A DNA stretch of 64,000 nucleotides from Nocardia aurea (lineage in GTDB: Bacteria > Actinomycetota > Actinomycetes > Mycobacteriales > Mycobacteriaceae): positions 558,001 to 622,000 of the forward strand of contig NZ_QCYJ01000021.1 of assembly GCF_003123685.1 (NCBI RefSeq). Reading direction: 5' to 3'. Under the pieces are notes generated by a model. It was not told the DNA's origin. It did no database searches and was given only the letters and a program-made list of their open reading frames with translations. Shown piece by piece: positions 44,207 through 52,924 of this stretch. A program made the position numbers and the translations under genes. The number at the start of each line of letters is the position of its first letter. Position 1 is the stretch's first letter.

Positions 44207-45805
44207 CTACTTGTCGAGCCAGGCGTTGAACAGGTACTGGTCCAAACCGACCGCTTGGATACCGTGCAGACTCGGCTGGTAGGCCCAGACGTCGACGTCG
44301 TTGACGACCGGGATCACATAGGCCTGTTCGACGAGCAGTTGCGCCGCCTTGTCTACGATCTGCTGGCGAGCGTTCTTGTCCAGCACGGTGTTCTGCTCCT
44401 GGAGGAGTTTGTCCACCTCGGTTCCGTCGGGCAGGAAGGACCGGTTGGAGCCGGTGGTCTTGCCGTAGTTGGCCCGCAACACATCCGGGTCCGGCGTCGA
44501 GTGGTACCAGTAGGCGATGTCGTATTCGCCGGAGAGCAGTTTCTGATTGGCCTCGGCCCGCAGTGGCGGTTCGAGCGCCAGATCCACACCGATCTTACGC
44601 CACTGGCTCTGCAACACCTGCCAGCCCGCGTCGTCCTGTGGCGCGCGCAGCCGCAGCCGCTCACCCGCGGCGTTGACCCGGATGCCGTCGGAGCCGACCT
44701 TGTTCCAGCCCGCGTCCTCCAGCAGTTTCACGGCCCGGTTCGGGTCGTACTTCAGGTACTGGCTGACGTCGACGAAGTACGGATTCGACTCGCTCAGCGG
44801 GCCTTTGGCGGCGCGGTCGTGACCGTTGGAGACGATCTTGACGTACTCGTCGCGGTTGAGGCCGACCTGGAGCGCCTGACGAACGCGCACATCCTGGAGG
44901 AAGCGCGAGGAGGTGTTCACCGGGAGTTCGGTTCCGGTCGCGGGATTGAGCGTCTCGGAGATGGTCAGACCCGACGATTTGAGCTGGTTGACGTATTTGC
45001 CGTTGACCCAGTAGATGAACTGGAGTTCGTCGCCGCCGATCACCGCGCCGTTGCGCACCGAATCCTCGGGGATGATCTTGTAGACCACCTCGTCCAGATA
45101 GGCCGCGCCGGACCGGCCGAAATAGGCCGGGGCCCAGTTGTACTCGGGACGCTTCTTCAACACGATGTGCTGGTTGGGGATGTATTCCTGGAGGTAGAAC
45201 GGACCGGAACCGTCCACCCACTTCTGCCGCTCGGCGACCGGCAACGCGGCCGTCTTCGCCGAGACGATGCCCGCGTGAGCCCGCGAGAGACTGGTCAGGA
45301 AAGCCGCGTTGGGCTTCTCGAACTCGACGGTCACCTCGTACTCCGACGGCACCGTGATCTGACGGATGCCCTCGACGATGGTCTTGGCGCTGGAGTGGAT
45401 GCCCGGTCGGTTCAGACTCTCGAAATTCTTCTTCACCACGTCGCCGGTCAGTTTCGTGCCGTCGTGGAAGGTCACGTCCTGGCGCAGCACGAAGTGGTAG
45501 ACGCGGGCGTCGGTGACATCCCACTTGGTGGCCAGCCACGGCTCGAGCTGTTTGGTGTCGGGGTTGTAGAACACCAGCGAATCCGACAGTGCGCGTGCCG
45601 CGGTCCGCCACACCTGGTTGACCACCGCCGCGTCGACGCCGTTCAGGTCCTGGGACAGGCCGATGTTGAGCGTTCCGCCCGACTGTGGCGTACCCGATCC
45701 GTCCCCGCCGGACGGACCGCCGCCGCCGCACGCGGACGCCACCAGCGTCACGAGCGTCGCCGCTACCGCGAAACGCCATCCCCCTCTCCTCCACCCGACC
45801 GACAC
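44207..45805 (-). CDS. ABC importer substrate-binding lipoprotein
   Basis: A 533-residue family 5 (oligopeptide type) solute-binding protein. The N-terminus has a basic start, a hydrophobic stretch and a lipobox VASAC, so it is exported and lipid-anchored outside the membrane. A Gly/Ser-rich tether follows. GTG 45805 is chosen because AAAGGAG (45811-45817) lies six bases upstream. It is the first gene of a seven-gene operon. Family 5 proteins bind peptides, nickel, opines and other small molecules; the downstream monooxygenases suggest an organosulfur or amine substrate. Confidence 0.93.
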   Translation of the reverse strand: MSVGWRRGGWRFAVAATLVTLVASACGGGGPSGGDGSGTPQSGGTLNIGLSQDLNGVDAAVVNQVWRTAARALSDSLVFYNPDTKQLEPWLATKWDVTDARVYHFVLRQDVTFHDGTKLTGDVVKKNFESLNRPGIHSSAKTIVEGIRQITVPSEYEVTVEFEKPNAAFLTSLSRAHAGIVSAKTAALPVAERQKWVDGSGPFYLQEYIPNQHIVLKKRPEYNWAPAYFGRSGAAYLDEVVYKIIPEDSVRNGAVIGGDELQFIYWVNGKYVNQLKSSGLTISETLNPATGTELPVNTSSRFLQDVRVRQALQVGLNRDEYVKIVSNGHDRAAKGPLSESNPYFVDVSQYLKYDPNRAVKLLEDAGWNKVGSDGIRVNAAGERLRLRAPQDDAGWQVLQSQWRKIGVDLALEPPLRAEANQKLLSGEYDIAYWYHSTPDPDVLRANYGKTTGSNRSFLPDGTEVDKLLQEQNTVLDKNARQQIVDKAAQLLVEQAYVIPVVNDVDVWAYQPSLHGIQAVGLDQYLFNAWLDK

Positions 45806-46236
45806 TGTGACTCCTTTCACGCACAACACCTGACGAGAACGCTGTCCCGCACAAGCACGGATTTCGGCCCGAGCCGCATCGGCTCGGTGGGTTCAACTCA
45901 GCCGCACCATGTTTCGGAACCGTCAGAGATAGAGCACGCAAAGCCGGACACGTCCGGGTCAGCCGCGACACCGTCCTGGCGCGGCGCCCGAGGGTCACAT
46001 CGGGCACGCACGGCAGGTAAGCGATCGCGCAGCAAAACCTATGCGAGCCGCCGACCTCGAGAAATGATTTGCCTCAGCGCAGTTTTAACTAGCACTCGCT
46101 ATTCCCCGGCATACACGGGTCGCTCGGCGGATCGTCGTCGTCGGAGACCCCGGCCGAGCGTCGGCGCAGGGCCTTCGGCGGAAACGACGACACCGCAGGC
46201 CGCGCGGAGTCTGCGCGGCCTGCGGTGTCGTATCGA
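45806..46236. other. Intergenic leader of ABC/monooxygenase operon
   Basis: 431 bp between two minus-strand units. At its right end is the terminator of the hydrolase gene (46187-46231). Nearer the binding-protein gene are two palindromes: CCGAGCCG/CGGCTCGG (45869-45887, 3-nt loop) and CCGGAC/GTCCGG (45944-45957). They could be operators or a leader hairpin. I looked for a known sulfur-responsive riboswitch core on the minus strand and did not recognise one. Confidence 0.5.
46187..46231. terminator. 19-bp-stem terminator
   Basis: A perfect 19-bp stem, ACGACACCGCAGGCCGCGC (46187-46205) with its complement at 46213-46231, 7-nt loop. It lies six bases past the stop of the minus-strand hydrolase and is followed in that direction by GTTTC. 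The strongest hairpin in the window. Confidence 0.88.
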
Positions 46237-47130
46237 CTACGCGGGCAGCTCGCCCGCCGTGATCCACCCCGCGACGATCGGCGCGATGGCCGCCGAATCC
46301 TCCACCCAACGGAAGTGGTCACGATGGCCGATGCCGGAGTTTGCATCGATATGCCACCGGGAGATGCGGGCGGCGGGCATTCTCGACACCAGGAAATCGA
46401 CATTGGATTTCGGGCCGAGCACATCGTCGGAAAGTGAGATCGGCAGTACCGGCAGCGTCATGCGCGACAGCAGACGGTTGTAGCGGCGCTCGGTGCCCTT
46501 GGGACGGTAGTAGCTGGTCAGCGAATGCACCGACCAGTCGATCATCACGCCACCCGGCATCGGCGCCGGGATGAGGACCCCACCGGGCCAGTGGCCCTTC
46601 CATCGCGACACCAGGCCGATCCACTGGATCCGGCTCAACGCTTCGTACCAGCGGCGCGGTCCGAACGCCCACCAGAACACCGTGCCGGTGCCGATCGTCA
46701 CGACCCCGGCGACCTTCTCGGGTTCGGCCGCGGCGAACAGCAGGGCGAGCTGTCCGCCGAGGCTGTGTCCGAACAGGTGCAAAGGTGCCGACGGAAACCG
46801 CTTCCGCACCGCAGCGACCAGTGCGGGCATATCGATTTCCAGCATTTCGCGATAACCGAAATCGGTGTGCTCACCCAGCGTCGGCACCGCCTCTCCGTGC
46901 GCCCGCAGATCGCATGTCGCGACCGAAAGGCCCTGTGCGTGCAACGACTTCGCCAACGCGAGATAGTTGCGCGCCTTCATCGCCATCGCGGGAATGATCA
47001 GCACCACCGGAGCGTCGGCTTTCGGGCCAGGCAGGAATCGAACGGTGAAACTCACCCCGTCCGACGTCGGTACCGTCACCGACTCCAGCGCGGTGAATTC
47101 CGATTTCGCGGTACGAGCCCCCGAGGTCAC
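46237..47130 (-). CDS. Alpha/beta-fold hydrolase
   Basis: A 297-residue alpha/beta hydrolase, monoacylglycerol-lipase-like. Nucleophile Ser in GHSLGGQ (near 127), a long cap region rich in Trp (VFWWAFGPRRWYE), an acid candidate in ISLSDDVLG and the catalytic His in GHRDHFRW near the C-terminus. No signal peptide. GTG 47130 overlaps the stop of the hotdog gene (GTGA). It is the last gene of a three-gene minus-strand operon with an acyl-CoA dehydrogenase, so a lipid-ester or acyl thioester substrate is likely. Confidence 0.86.
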   Translation of the reverse strand: MTSGARTAKSEFTALESVTVPTSDGVSFTVRFLPGPKADAPVVLIIPAMAMKARNYLALAKSLHAQGLSVATCDLRAHGEAVPTLGEHTDFGYREMLEIDMPALVAAVRKRFPSAPLHLFGHSLGGQLALLFAAAEPEKVAGVVTIGTGTVFWWAFGPRRWYEALSRIQWIGLVSRWKGHWPGGVLIPAPMPGGVMIDWSVHSLTSYYRPKGTERRYNRLLSRMTLPVLPISLSDDVLGPKSNVDFLVSRMPAARISRWHIDANSGIGHRDHFRWVEDSAAIAPIVAGWITAGELPA

Positions 47131-47651
47131 CGCGGTGTCTCCGTGGCCGTCACATCGCAGACGTAGTCGAAGGTGAACTTCGCGACCACGACATCGTTGT
47201 CGTCGAGCAGTAGCGCCCTGCCCGCCAACTCGAACCGCCCGCCGCCGACCGCGCCGAGCACGTCGGCGCAATCGCGCTGATCCACCGTCGCGACGGCGCG
47301 GATCCGGCCCACCGCGGGCTTGCGGTAGGAAGCCGTTCCCGCGCGAAGTACCAGTCGTTCGATGGTGAACAGCCGGGTGGCGGCCGCGCCGACGAAGGCC
47401 GCGGCGCCCGCGATATCGGCGGCGGTGAACAGCGCGCCCGCGTGCACCGTGCCCATGTGGTTGCGGACGGAATCGACGGCCGGGATCTGCACCACCGCGC
47501 GGTCGGGGCCGATCTCGGTGACCAGGGTGCCGACCCGCTCGGCGAAGGGCACCATATCCTGGGAGACCGCGCGCAGGTATTCGTAATCGACAGCGTCGTA
47601 GTCGAGTTCGGGGTAGGCCGCCGCGAATCCGGCGATTTCTCGTGTGGTCAT
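47127..47651 (-). CDS. Hotdog-fold thioesterase-like protein (DUF4442 type)
   Basis: A 174-residue hotdog protein resembling the DUF4442/YiiD C-terminal-type thioesterases. The key segment is NHMGTVHAGALFTAADIAGAAAF near 73-95. ATG 47651 is used; the longer open frame upstream covers the end of the neighbouring gene and is not homologous. Its stop overlaps the hydrolase start. In an operon with an acyl-CoA dehydrogenase it probably handles an acyl-CoA, but activity is not established for most of the family. Confidence 0.8.
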   Translation of the reverse strand: MTTREIAGFAAAYPELDYDAVDYEYLRAVSQDMVPFAERVGTLVTEIGPDRAVVQIPAVDSVRNHMGTVHAGALFTAADIAGAAAFVGAAATRLFTIERLVLRAGTASYRKPAVGRIRAVATVDQRDCADVLGAVGGGRFELAGRALLLDDNDVVVAKFTFDYVCDVTATETPR

Positions 47652-47679
47652 CTCTGTTGCCTTTCCTCGGTGGTCCGGT

Positions 47680-48840
47680 TCAGCGCGCTGGACGCAGTGC
47701 GCGGCGGGCGATCGACCACCGCAGCACTTCGGAGGGCCCTTCGTAGATCCGGAAGGCACGGGCTTCGACCAGGAACCGGGCGACCAGATGGTCCTCGCAG
47801 ACGCCGAGTCCGCCGTGTAACTGCACCGACCGGTCGAGTACGCGCCACACAGCCTCGGACACGAAGGTTTTCGCGATCGAGGTCTCGTGCTTGGCCTGCG
47901 AGGAGGCCGGACCCTGTTCGTCGATGGTCTCGGCGGCCTGACGGATCAGTCCGCGCGCCGCCGCGATATCGATCTCGCTGTCCGCGATCAGCCCCTGGGC
48001 CAGTCCGTGTTCGGCGATGGGCGCGCCGAAACCGGTGCGCGTGCCGATATGTTCGATGGCGAGCCGATGTCCGCGCACCGCGAGACCGAGCCAGTTCATG
48101 CAGAACACCAGCCGCGACGGAGCCAGTCGCACCTGCGCGAGCGCAAGCCCCTGCCCGACCTCGCCGAGCACCGCCGCATCGGATACCTCGCAGTCCTCGA
48201 AGACGACCTCGCAGTGCCCGCCGGGCGCGCTGCTGTGATCGAGCGTCTGCATCCGCCTGCCGACCCGCATACCGGGATTGTCGGCGTCGACCAGGAACAT
48301 GGTCGGTCCGTCGTTGGTGCGGGCCACGCAGATGGTGAAGGCCGCACCCTGCGCGCCGGTGGTGAAATGTTTGGCGCCGTTGATGACCCAGCCGCCGTCG
48401 GTCTCCTCGGCGAAGGTGCGCAGCATGCTCGGATCCGAGCCCGCGCCCGGCGCCGGTTCGGTCATGGCGATCGCCGAGCGCACCTCACCGGCCGCCAGCG
48501 GCGCCAGGTAGCGCCGCTGCTGTTCCGGGTCGGCCACGTGGGCGAGCAGGTGGATATTGCCGTCGTCGGGGGCCCACGCGTTGACCGCCAGCGGGCCGAT
48601 GAGGCTGGCTCCGGCCGCCTCCAGCACGCGGGCCTGGGCCCGGGTATCGAGACCGAGCCCGCCGTAGCGCGGGTCCGAGAGCGGGCCGAACACGCCCGCC
48701 TCCTTGGCCTTCTTCTGCAATTCCAGACGCAGTGCGTCATCCATTACCCGGCCGTCGGCGACAACCTCTCGCTCGACCGGAAAGACGTGGTCACGGACGA
48801 ATTCGGTGGTCTTTTCGACCAGGTGCGCCACTGAGGTCAT
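47680..48840 (-). CDS. Acyl-CoA dehydrogenase family protein
   Basis: A 386-residue acyl-CoA dehydrogenase. It has the FAD-binding AIAMTEPAPGAGSDPSML near 123-140 and WVINGAKHFTTGA near 150, and the C-terminal QLHGGLGVCEDHLVARFLVEARAFRIYEGPSEV block. The usual catalytic Glu is expected in the IYEGPSEV stretch (Glu near 370), as in long-chain and short-chain enzymes. It introduces an alpha-beta double bond into acyl-CoA, passing electrons to ETF. First gene of an operon with two putative thioesterase/esterase genes, divergent from the reductase at 48959. Confidence 0.92.
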   Translation of the reverse strand: MTSVAHLVEKTTEFVRDHVFPVEREVVADGRVMDDALRLELQKKAKEAGVFGPLSDPRYGGLGLDTRAQARVLEAAGASLIGPLAVNAWAPDDGNIHLLAHVADPEQQRRYLAPLAAGEVRSAIAMTEPAPGAGSDPSMLRTFAEETDGGWVINGAKHFTTGAQGAAFTICVARTNDGPTMFLVDADNPGMRVGRRMQTLDHSSAPGGHCEVVFEDCEVSDAAVLGEVGQGLALAQVRLAPSRLVFCMNWLGLAVRGHRLAIEHIGTRTGFGAPIAEHGLAQGLIADSEIDIAAARGLIRQAAETIDEQGPASSQAKHETSIAKTFVSEAVWRVLDRSVQLHGGLGVCEDHLVARFLVEARAFRIYEGPSEVLRWSIARRALRPAR

Positions 48841-48958
48841 GCGGCCAGTGTCGGTCGCGCCGGCACGGGGCGCGACGCGCGATAGTCAACGTCGATCGCG
48901 TGAATCGACTGCGCGAACCAGGTGGCTGCCGTTCGCGGCCCTCGGCGACAGTGGCCCT

Positions 48959-49891
48959 ATGACCGACTTGCCGGTACGGATCACGGCCCGTCGCGACGTG
49001 GCCACCGCGGTGTTCGCACTGGAACTCGCCGCCGTGGACGGGGGCGAATTGCCCTCCTGGTCGCCGGGAGCCCATATCGATGTCGCGGTGGGGGAGTTGG
49101 GCGTGCGCCAGTACTCCCTGTGCGGAGACCCCGCCGACCGACAGCGGTGGCGTATCGCGATTCTGCGCGAACCCGACGGCCGCGGCGGCTCGGATCTGCT
49201 CCACCGCACCGCGCACCCCGACAGCGAACTGCGGGTATCACTGCCTCGCAACAATTTCGAGTTGAAGACCGAGGACCGCTATCTCTTCATCGCGGGCGGA
49301 ATCGGGATCACCCCGATTCTGCCGATGGTGGTGGCGGCGGCGCGGTCCGGCACGCCGTGGGAGTTGCACTACGGCGCGCGGACCCGGCGACACATGGCCT
49401 TCGCGGACGACATCGCGCGGCGCTACCCGCACGCGAAACTCGTGGCCCAGGACGTCGACGGACTGCTGCCGCTGACCGCGATACTCGACGAAAGCGCCGA
49501 CGCGACCGTCTATTGCTGCGGCCCGGAACCCCTGCTCGACGCCGTGGAAACCGCAGGGGCGCAACGCGGTATCGCAGTACGGACCGAGCGGTTCGTACCG
49601 CGTGCGGTCGACATGACCGGCGACCGGGCCTTCGACATCGAGCTCGCGCGTGACGGGCGGACCCTCCGGGTCGGCGCACGTCAGAGCATCGTCGACGTTC
49701 TGGAATCCGCAGGAGTCTCCGTCGTCACCTCCTGCCGCGAGGGCACCTGTGGAAGTTGCGAGACACTGGTAGTGGCGGGGGAGATCGAACACCGCGATTC
49801 GATACTGACCGACGAGGAGCGGGCGCGCGGGGAAACGATCATGTTGTGCGTCTCGCGGGCCGGTTCCGATCTGCTCGTGCTCGATCTCTGA
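48959..49891 (+). CDS. Phthalate-dioxygenase-reductase-type FMN/2Fe-2S reductase
   Basis: A 310-residue reductase with three modules: an FMN/FAD-binding barrel (RQYSLCGDP near 47), an NAD-binding part (IAGGIGITPILPM near 107, YCCGPEPLL near 185) and a C-terminal plant-type [2Fe-2S] ferredoxin (CREGTCGSCETLVVAG near 262, then a Cys near 301). It passes electrons from NADH to an oxygenase. The gene is 55 bp before a P450, so it is the likely electron donor for that enzyme and perhaps for the Rieske-like protein. No clear ribosome site; the ATG may be near the transcript start. Confidence 0.9.
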   Translation: MTDLPVRITARRDVATAVFALELAAVDGGELPSWSPGAHIDVAVGELGVRQYSLCGDPADRQRWRIAILREPDGRGGSDLLHRTAHPDSELRVSLPRNNFELKTEDRYLFIAGGIGITPILPMVVAAARSGTPWELHYGARTRRHMAFADDIARRYPHAKLVAQDVDGLLPLTAILDESADATVYCCGPEPLLDAVETAGAQRGIAVRTERFVPRAVDMTGDRAFDIELARDGRTLRVGARQSIVDVLESAGVSVVTSCREGTCGSCETLVVAGEIEHRDSILTDEERARGETIMLCVSRAGSDLLVLDL

Positions 49892-49946
49892 CCCGCACCG
49901 GGGCGTCGTCACCGGCGCCCGGACCGACAACCGCAGGGAGGACGTC

Positions 49947-51167
49947 ATGGTCGATATCGAGGCAACCGACCGGATCGTCACGCTCGACGACGATTTCTTC
50001 GCAGATCCGCACGCCCACTATCGGCAATGGCGCGAACACAGTCCGGTGCACCGCGTCCGATTCCCCGACGGCGCGCTGCGCTGGGTGATCGTCGGGTACG
50101 CCGCGGCACGGGCCGCGCTGTCCGATCCGCGGCTGCGCAAGGACGCGCTGCGCGTGGAGGAGTTGCTGAGCGCGAAACGGCGCACCGCCGCGATGAGCCC
50201 GCAGTGGCTCGCGCTGACCACCCATATGCTCAATGCCGATCCGCCGGAACACAATCGGCTGCGCAAACTGGTCAACAAGGCGTTCACCGCCCGCAAGGTC
50301 GCCGAACTGCGGCCGCGCATCGAGGAGATCACCACCGCGCTGCTCGACGACATGTCCGCACACGACGAGGTCGACCTCATGGCGGATTTCGCGACACCGC
50401 TCCCGGTCACCGTGATCTGCGAACTGCTCGGCGTGCCGTTCGCCGACCGCGCCGACTTCCAGGAGTGGACCAAGTCGCTGGTCGGCGTGCTCGGCCGCGA
50501 CGAGGAACGGGCCCGCGCCGCCTCGGCGATGGTCGCCTACCTACGGGATCTGGTGCGCGCCAAGCGCGAGGACTCCGCCGAGGATCTGCTGTCGGCCCTG
50601 GCGCACGCCCGCGAGGACGGCGACCGGCTCACCGACGCCGAACTCGTCTCCATGGCCTTCCTGCTGTTGGTCGCCGGTCACGAGACCACCGTCAATCTGA
50701 TCGGCAACGGCGTGCACGCGTTGCTGCGCGACCCATCCCAGCTCCACGCCCTGCGCGCCGACCCGTACGCGATCCCCGCGGCCGTCGAGGAGTTCCTGCG
50801 GTTCGACGGCCCGGTGGACATGGCCACCATCCGATACACCGAAGAGCCGGTGCGTGTGGGGGACACCGAGATTCCCGCGGGGGAACTCGTCTACGTCGCT
50901 CTGGCCGCGGCGAACCGCGATCCCGACCGATTCCACGAACCCGATCGTCTCGACGTCGACGGCGACACCGGCGGTCATCTCGCGTTCGGGCACGGCATCC
51001 ACTTCTGCGTGGGCGCGCCACTGGCCAGGATGGAAGCATCGATCGCGTTCACCGAACTGCTTCGACGCTTTCCCGAACTGACCCTCGCCGAGGGCGCGAC
51101 ACCGCACTGGCAGGCGAGCACCCTGATCCGTGGTCTGCACGAACTTCCGGTGCGACTGCGCCACTGA
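49947..51167 (+). CDS. Cytochrome P450 with adjacent reductase
   Basis: A 406-residue P450. I-helix LVAGHETTVNLIG, ExxR EFLR, heme loop FGHGIHFCVGAPLAR with Cys354. GGGAGG is placed well before the ATG. It is not closely similar to the three P450s at 6.8-12 kb, apart from family motifs. The upstream reductase carries its own [2Fe-2S] domain, so the pair forms a two-component P450 system. The thioesterase and carboxylate-reducing genes that follow suggest an acyl or aromatic-acid substrate. Confidence 0.94.
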   Translation: MVDIEATDRIVTLDDDFFADPHAHYRQWREHSPVHRVRFPDGALRWVIVGYAAARAALSDPRLRKDALRVEELLSAKRRTAAMSPQWLALTTHMLNADPPEHNRLRKLVNKAFTARKVAELRPRIEEITTALLDDMSAHDEVDLMADFATPLPVTVICELLGVPFADRADFQEWTKSLVGVLGRDEERARAASAMVAYLRDLVRAKREDSAEDLLSALAHAREDGDRLTDAELVSMAFLLLVAGHETTVNLIGNGVHALLRDPSQLHALRADPYAIPAAVEEFLRFDGPVDMATIRYTEEPVRVGDTEIPAGELVYVALAAANRDPDRFHEPDRLDVDGDTGGHLAFGHGIHFCVGAPLARMEASIAFTELLRRFPELTLAEGATPHWQASTLIRGLHELPVRLRH

Positions 51168-51286
51168 TCGACCGGATACGTCGCGGTGCCGCTTCCCCGA
51201 CCGCGAACGGTATTTCGGCCGGGTGGGAGGAGTAGCGTCACCGCGGGGCGGGACAGTCGATCCCGTCCACCGTCTCCGAGGAGTTG

Positions 51287-51739
51287 ATGAGCGTGCGGGC
51301 GTGGGAAGCGGCGAATCCGGATTTCGCGGCGGCGGTGACGGGAGCGGTGCTCAGCATGCCCGCCGCGCGCCACCTGGGTTTCGAATTCGGCCGTATCGCG
51401 CCGGGCGAAGCGGAGATCATCCAGCCGCATCGGGTCGAACTCACCCAGCACGACGGATACTTCCAGGGCGGCGTACTCGGCTCTCTGGCCGATTTCGCCG
51501 CCGGGTCCGCGGCGGGCACCCTGCTGAAAACCGGCTGGGTGAATATGACCATCGACTACACGGTCAAGATCCTCGCACCGGCGAAAGGCCCGACGGTGGC
51601 GGCCAGGGGGAGGGTGATCAAGCCCGGCTCGTTGATCACGATCGCGGCGGCCGAGGTGTTCTCGATAGGCGACGACGGTGAAACCCTCTGTGCCACCGCG
51701 TTGGTGACCATGCGCAACGTCGAGTTGTTCAAGGTCTGA
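51287..51739 (+). CDS. PaaI-type hotdog thioesterase
   Basis: A 150-residue single hotdog-domain protein. The active-site region reads HDGYFQGGVLGSLADFAAGSAAGTL near 50-74; Gln-Gly-Gly takes the place of the His-Gly-Gly usual in PaaI, and the helix Asp is retained. The following strand VNMTIDYTVKILAPAKG fits the family. ATG 51287 has GAGG just upstream; a TTG one codon earlier is also possible. It lies between the P450 and the LuxE-like gene, all in one direction. Confidence 0.85.
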   Translation: MSVRAWEAANPDFAAAVTGAVLSMPAARHLGFEFGRIAPGEAEIIQPHRVELTQHDGYFQGGVLGSLADFAAGSAAGTLLKTGWVNMTIDYTVKILAPAKGPTVAARGRVIKPGSLITIAAAEVFSIGDDGETLCATALVTMRNVELFKV

Positions 51740-51841
51740 ACAGCCTGACGGCTATCGCGTCATTGATTCTGCGGCGGATCGGTTCACCGGCCCCTCCGTG
51801 TGCGCGATGGTGTGCGTGACGTACACGCAGCTGGAGGGCGC

Positions 51842-52924
51842 ATGTGTTCTGCCATTCTCGACATCTCCACGGCCACGGTCGATCCGGACGAATATCTCAG
51901 GGAGCTGATGGCGTGGCATTTCTCCGCCGACACCGGTAGCCCCTACTGGCTGCGCCGGGCGCGCACCCTCGATTTCGATCCCGTCACCGATATCCGCACC
52001 TTCGCCGACCTGACCCGATTCCCGAACGTCATCGACGAGTTCCGCGACGTGGCGGTCGAGGATCTGATTCCCCGCGGGTTGACCGGGGCCGACGCGGAGA
52101 TCGCCGGAATATTCGAGAGCGGCGGGACCACCGGCGCGCCGAAACGTTTCGTGATGTTCGAGCGGTGGATGGAATTCGCGCTCGGCTGGGACGAATTCCA
52201 CTACGCGGACCTCGGTGTCGTGAACACCCTGGCCGTCGCGCCGAGCGGCCCGCATATGTTCGGCGAGTTCGCGACCCGCCGGGCCCGCAGACACGACGGG
52301 GTCAAGTTCACGATCGATCTCGATCCCCGCTGGATCAAACAGCTGATCGCGCGCGGCGCCACCGACGAAGTGGAACGCTATGCCGAACATCTCGTCGACC
52401 AGGCGGCCGACATCCTGAAGTCCCAGTCGATCGGAATCCTCATCACCACCCCGCCCCTGCTCGAACGGCTCTCCCGGCGTGACGAACTCGTCGACGCGAT
52501 ACGCAAGCAGGTGAAATTCATCTGCTGGAGCGGAGCGCATATGGACGCCGATTCGCGCGACATCTTCCGGAACGAGATCTTCCCCGGGATTCCGCTCAAG
52601 GGTCTGTACGGCAGCACGACCATTCTCGGCATGTCACGCGAGCGCCCCGAGGAACACCCCGACGGGCTGGCCGTGTTCGACGCACCCAGCCCCTATATCG
52701 CCTTCCGCGTCACCGATCCGGATACCGGAGACGATGTCGCCGTCGGCGAACGCGGGCAGGTCGTCATGAACCACCTCACCAAATACGCGCTGCTGCCCAA
52801 CAATCTGGAGCGGGATATGGCGACCAAGGTCGAGGCATTGCCCGGTGCGCTGGGCTGTGCCGTCGCCGACGTCGGCCCGGTCCGCACCTTCAAGGACCAC
52901 TCCGTGATCGAGGGCGTGTACTGA
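51842..52924 (+). CDS. LuxE/EhpF-like acyl-adenylating protein
   Basis: A 360-residue adenylate-forming protein lacking the usual mobile C-terminal domain, as in LuxE acyl-protein synthetase and the phenazine enzyme EhpF. The phosphate loop is FESGGTTGAPKRF (near 94-106) and the adenine-pocket motif is LYGSTTILG (near 259). GGAGG lies just before the ATG. Its stop shares one base with the start of a LuxC/EhpG-like reductase. In those known pairs the first protein activates a carboxylic acid and the second reduces it to an aldehyde. The substrate here is unknown. Confidence 0.85.
   Translation: MCSAILDISTATVDPDEYLRELMAWHFSADTGSPYWLRRARTLDFDPVTDIRTFADLTRFPNVIDEFRDVAVEDLIPRGLTGADAEIAGIFESGGTTGAPKRFVMFERWMEFALGWDEFHYADLGVVNTLAVAPSGPHMFGEFATRRARRHDGVKFTIDLDPRWIKQLIARGATDEVERYAEHLVDQAADILKSQSIGILITTPPLLERLSRRDELVDAIRKQVKFICWSGAHMDADSRDIFRNEIFPGIPLKGLYGSTTILGMSRERPEEHPDGLAVFDAPSPYIAFRVTDPDTGDDVAVGERGQVVMNHLTKYALLPNNLERDMATKVEALPGALGCAVADVGPVRTFKDHSVIEGVY

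Noticed and set aside
46090..46098. TAGCACTCG resembling half of the heat-shock CIRCE element
   Set aside because: The second inverted half is absent and no heat-shock gene is nearby.
43520..46483. A 987-codon open frame antisense to the ABC operon
   Set aside because: Typical high-GC shadow frame: Arg/Gly/Gln-rich, no domain, lies opposite four well-supported transporter genes.
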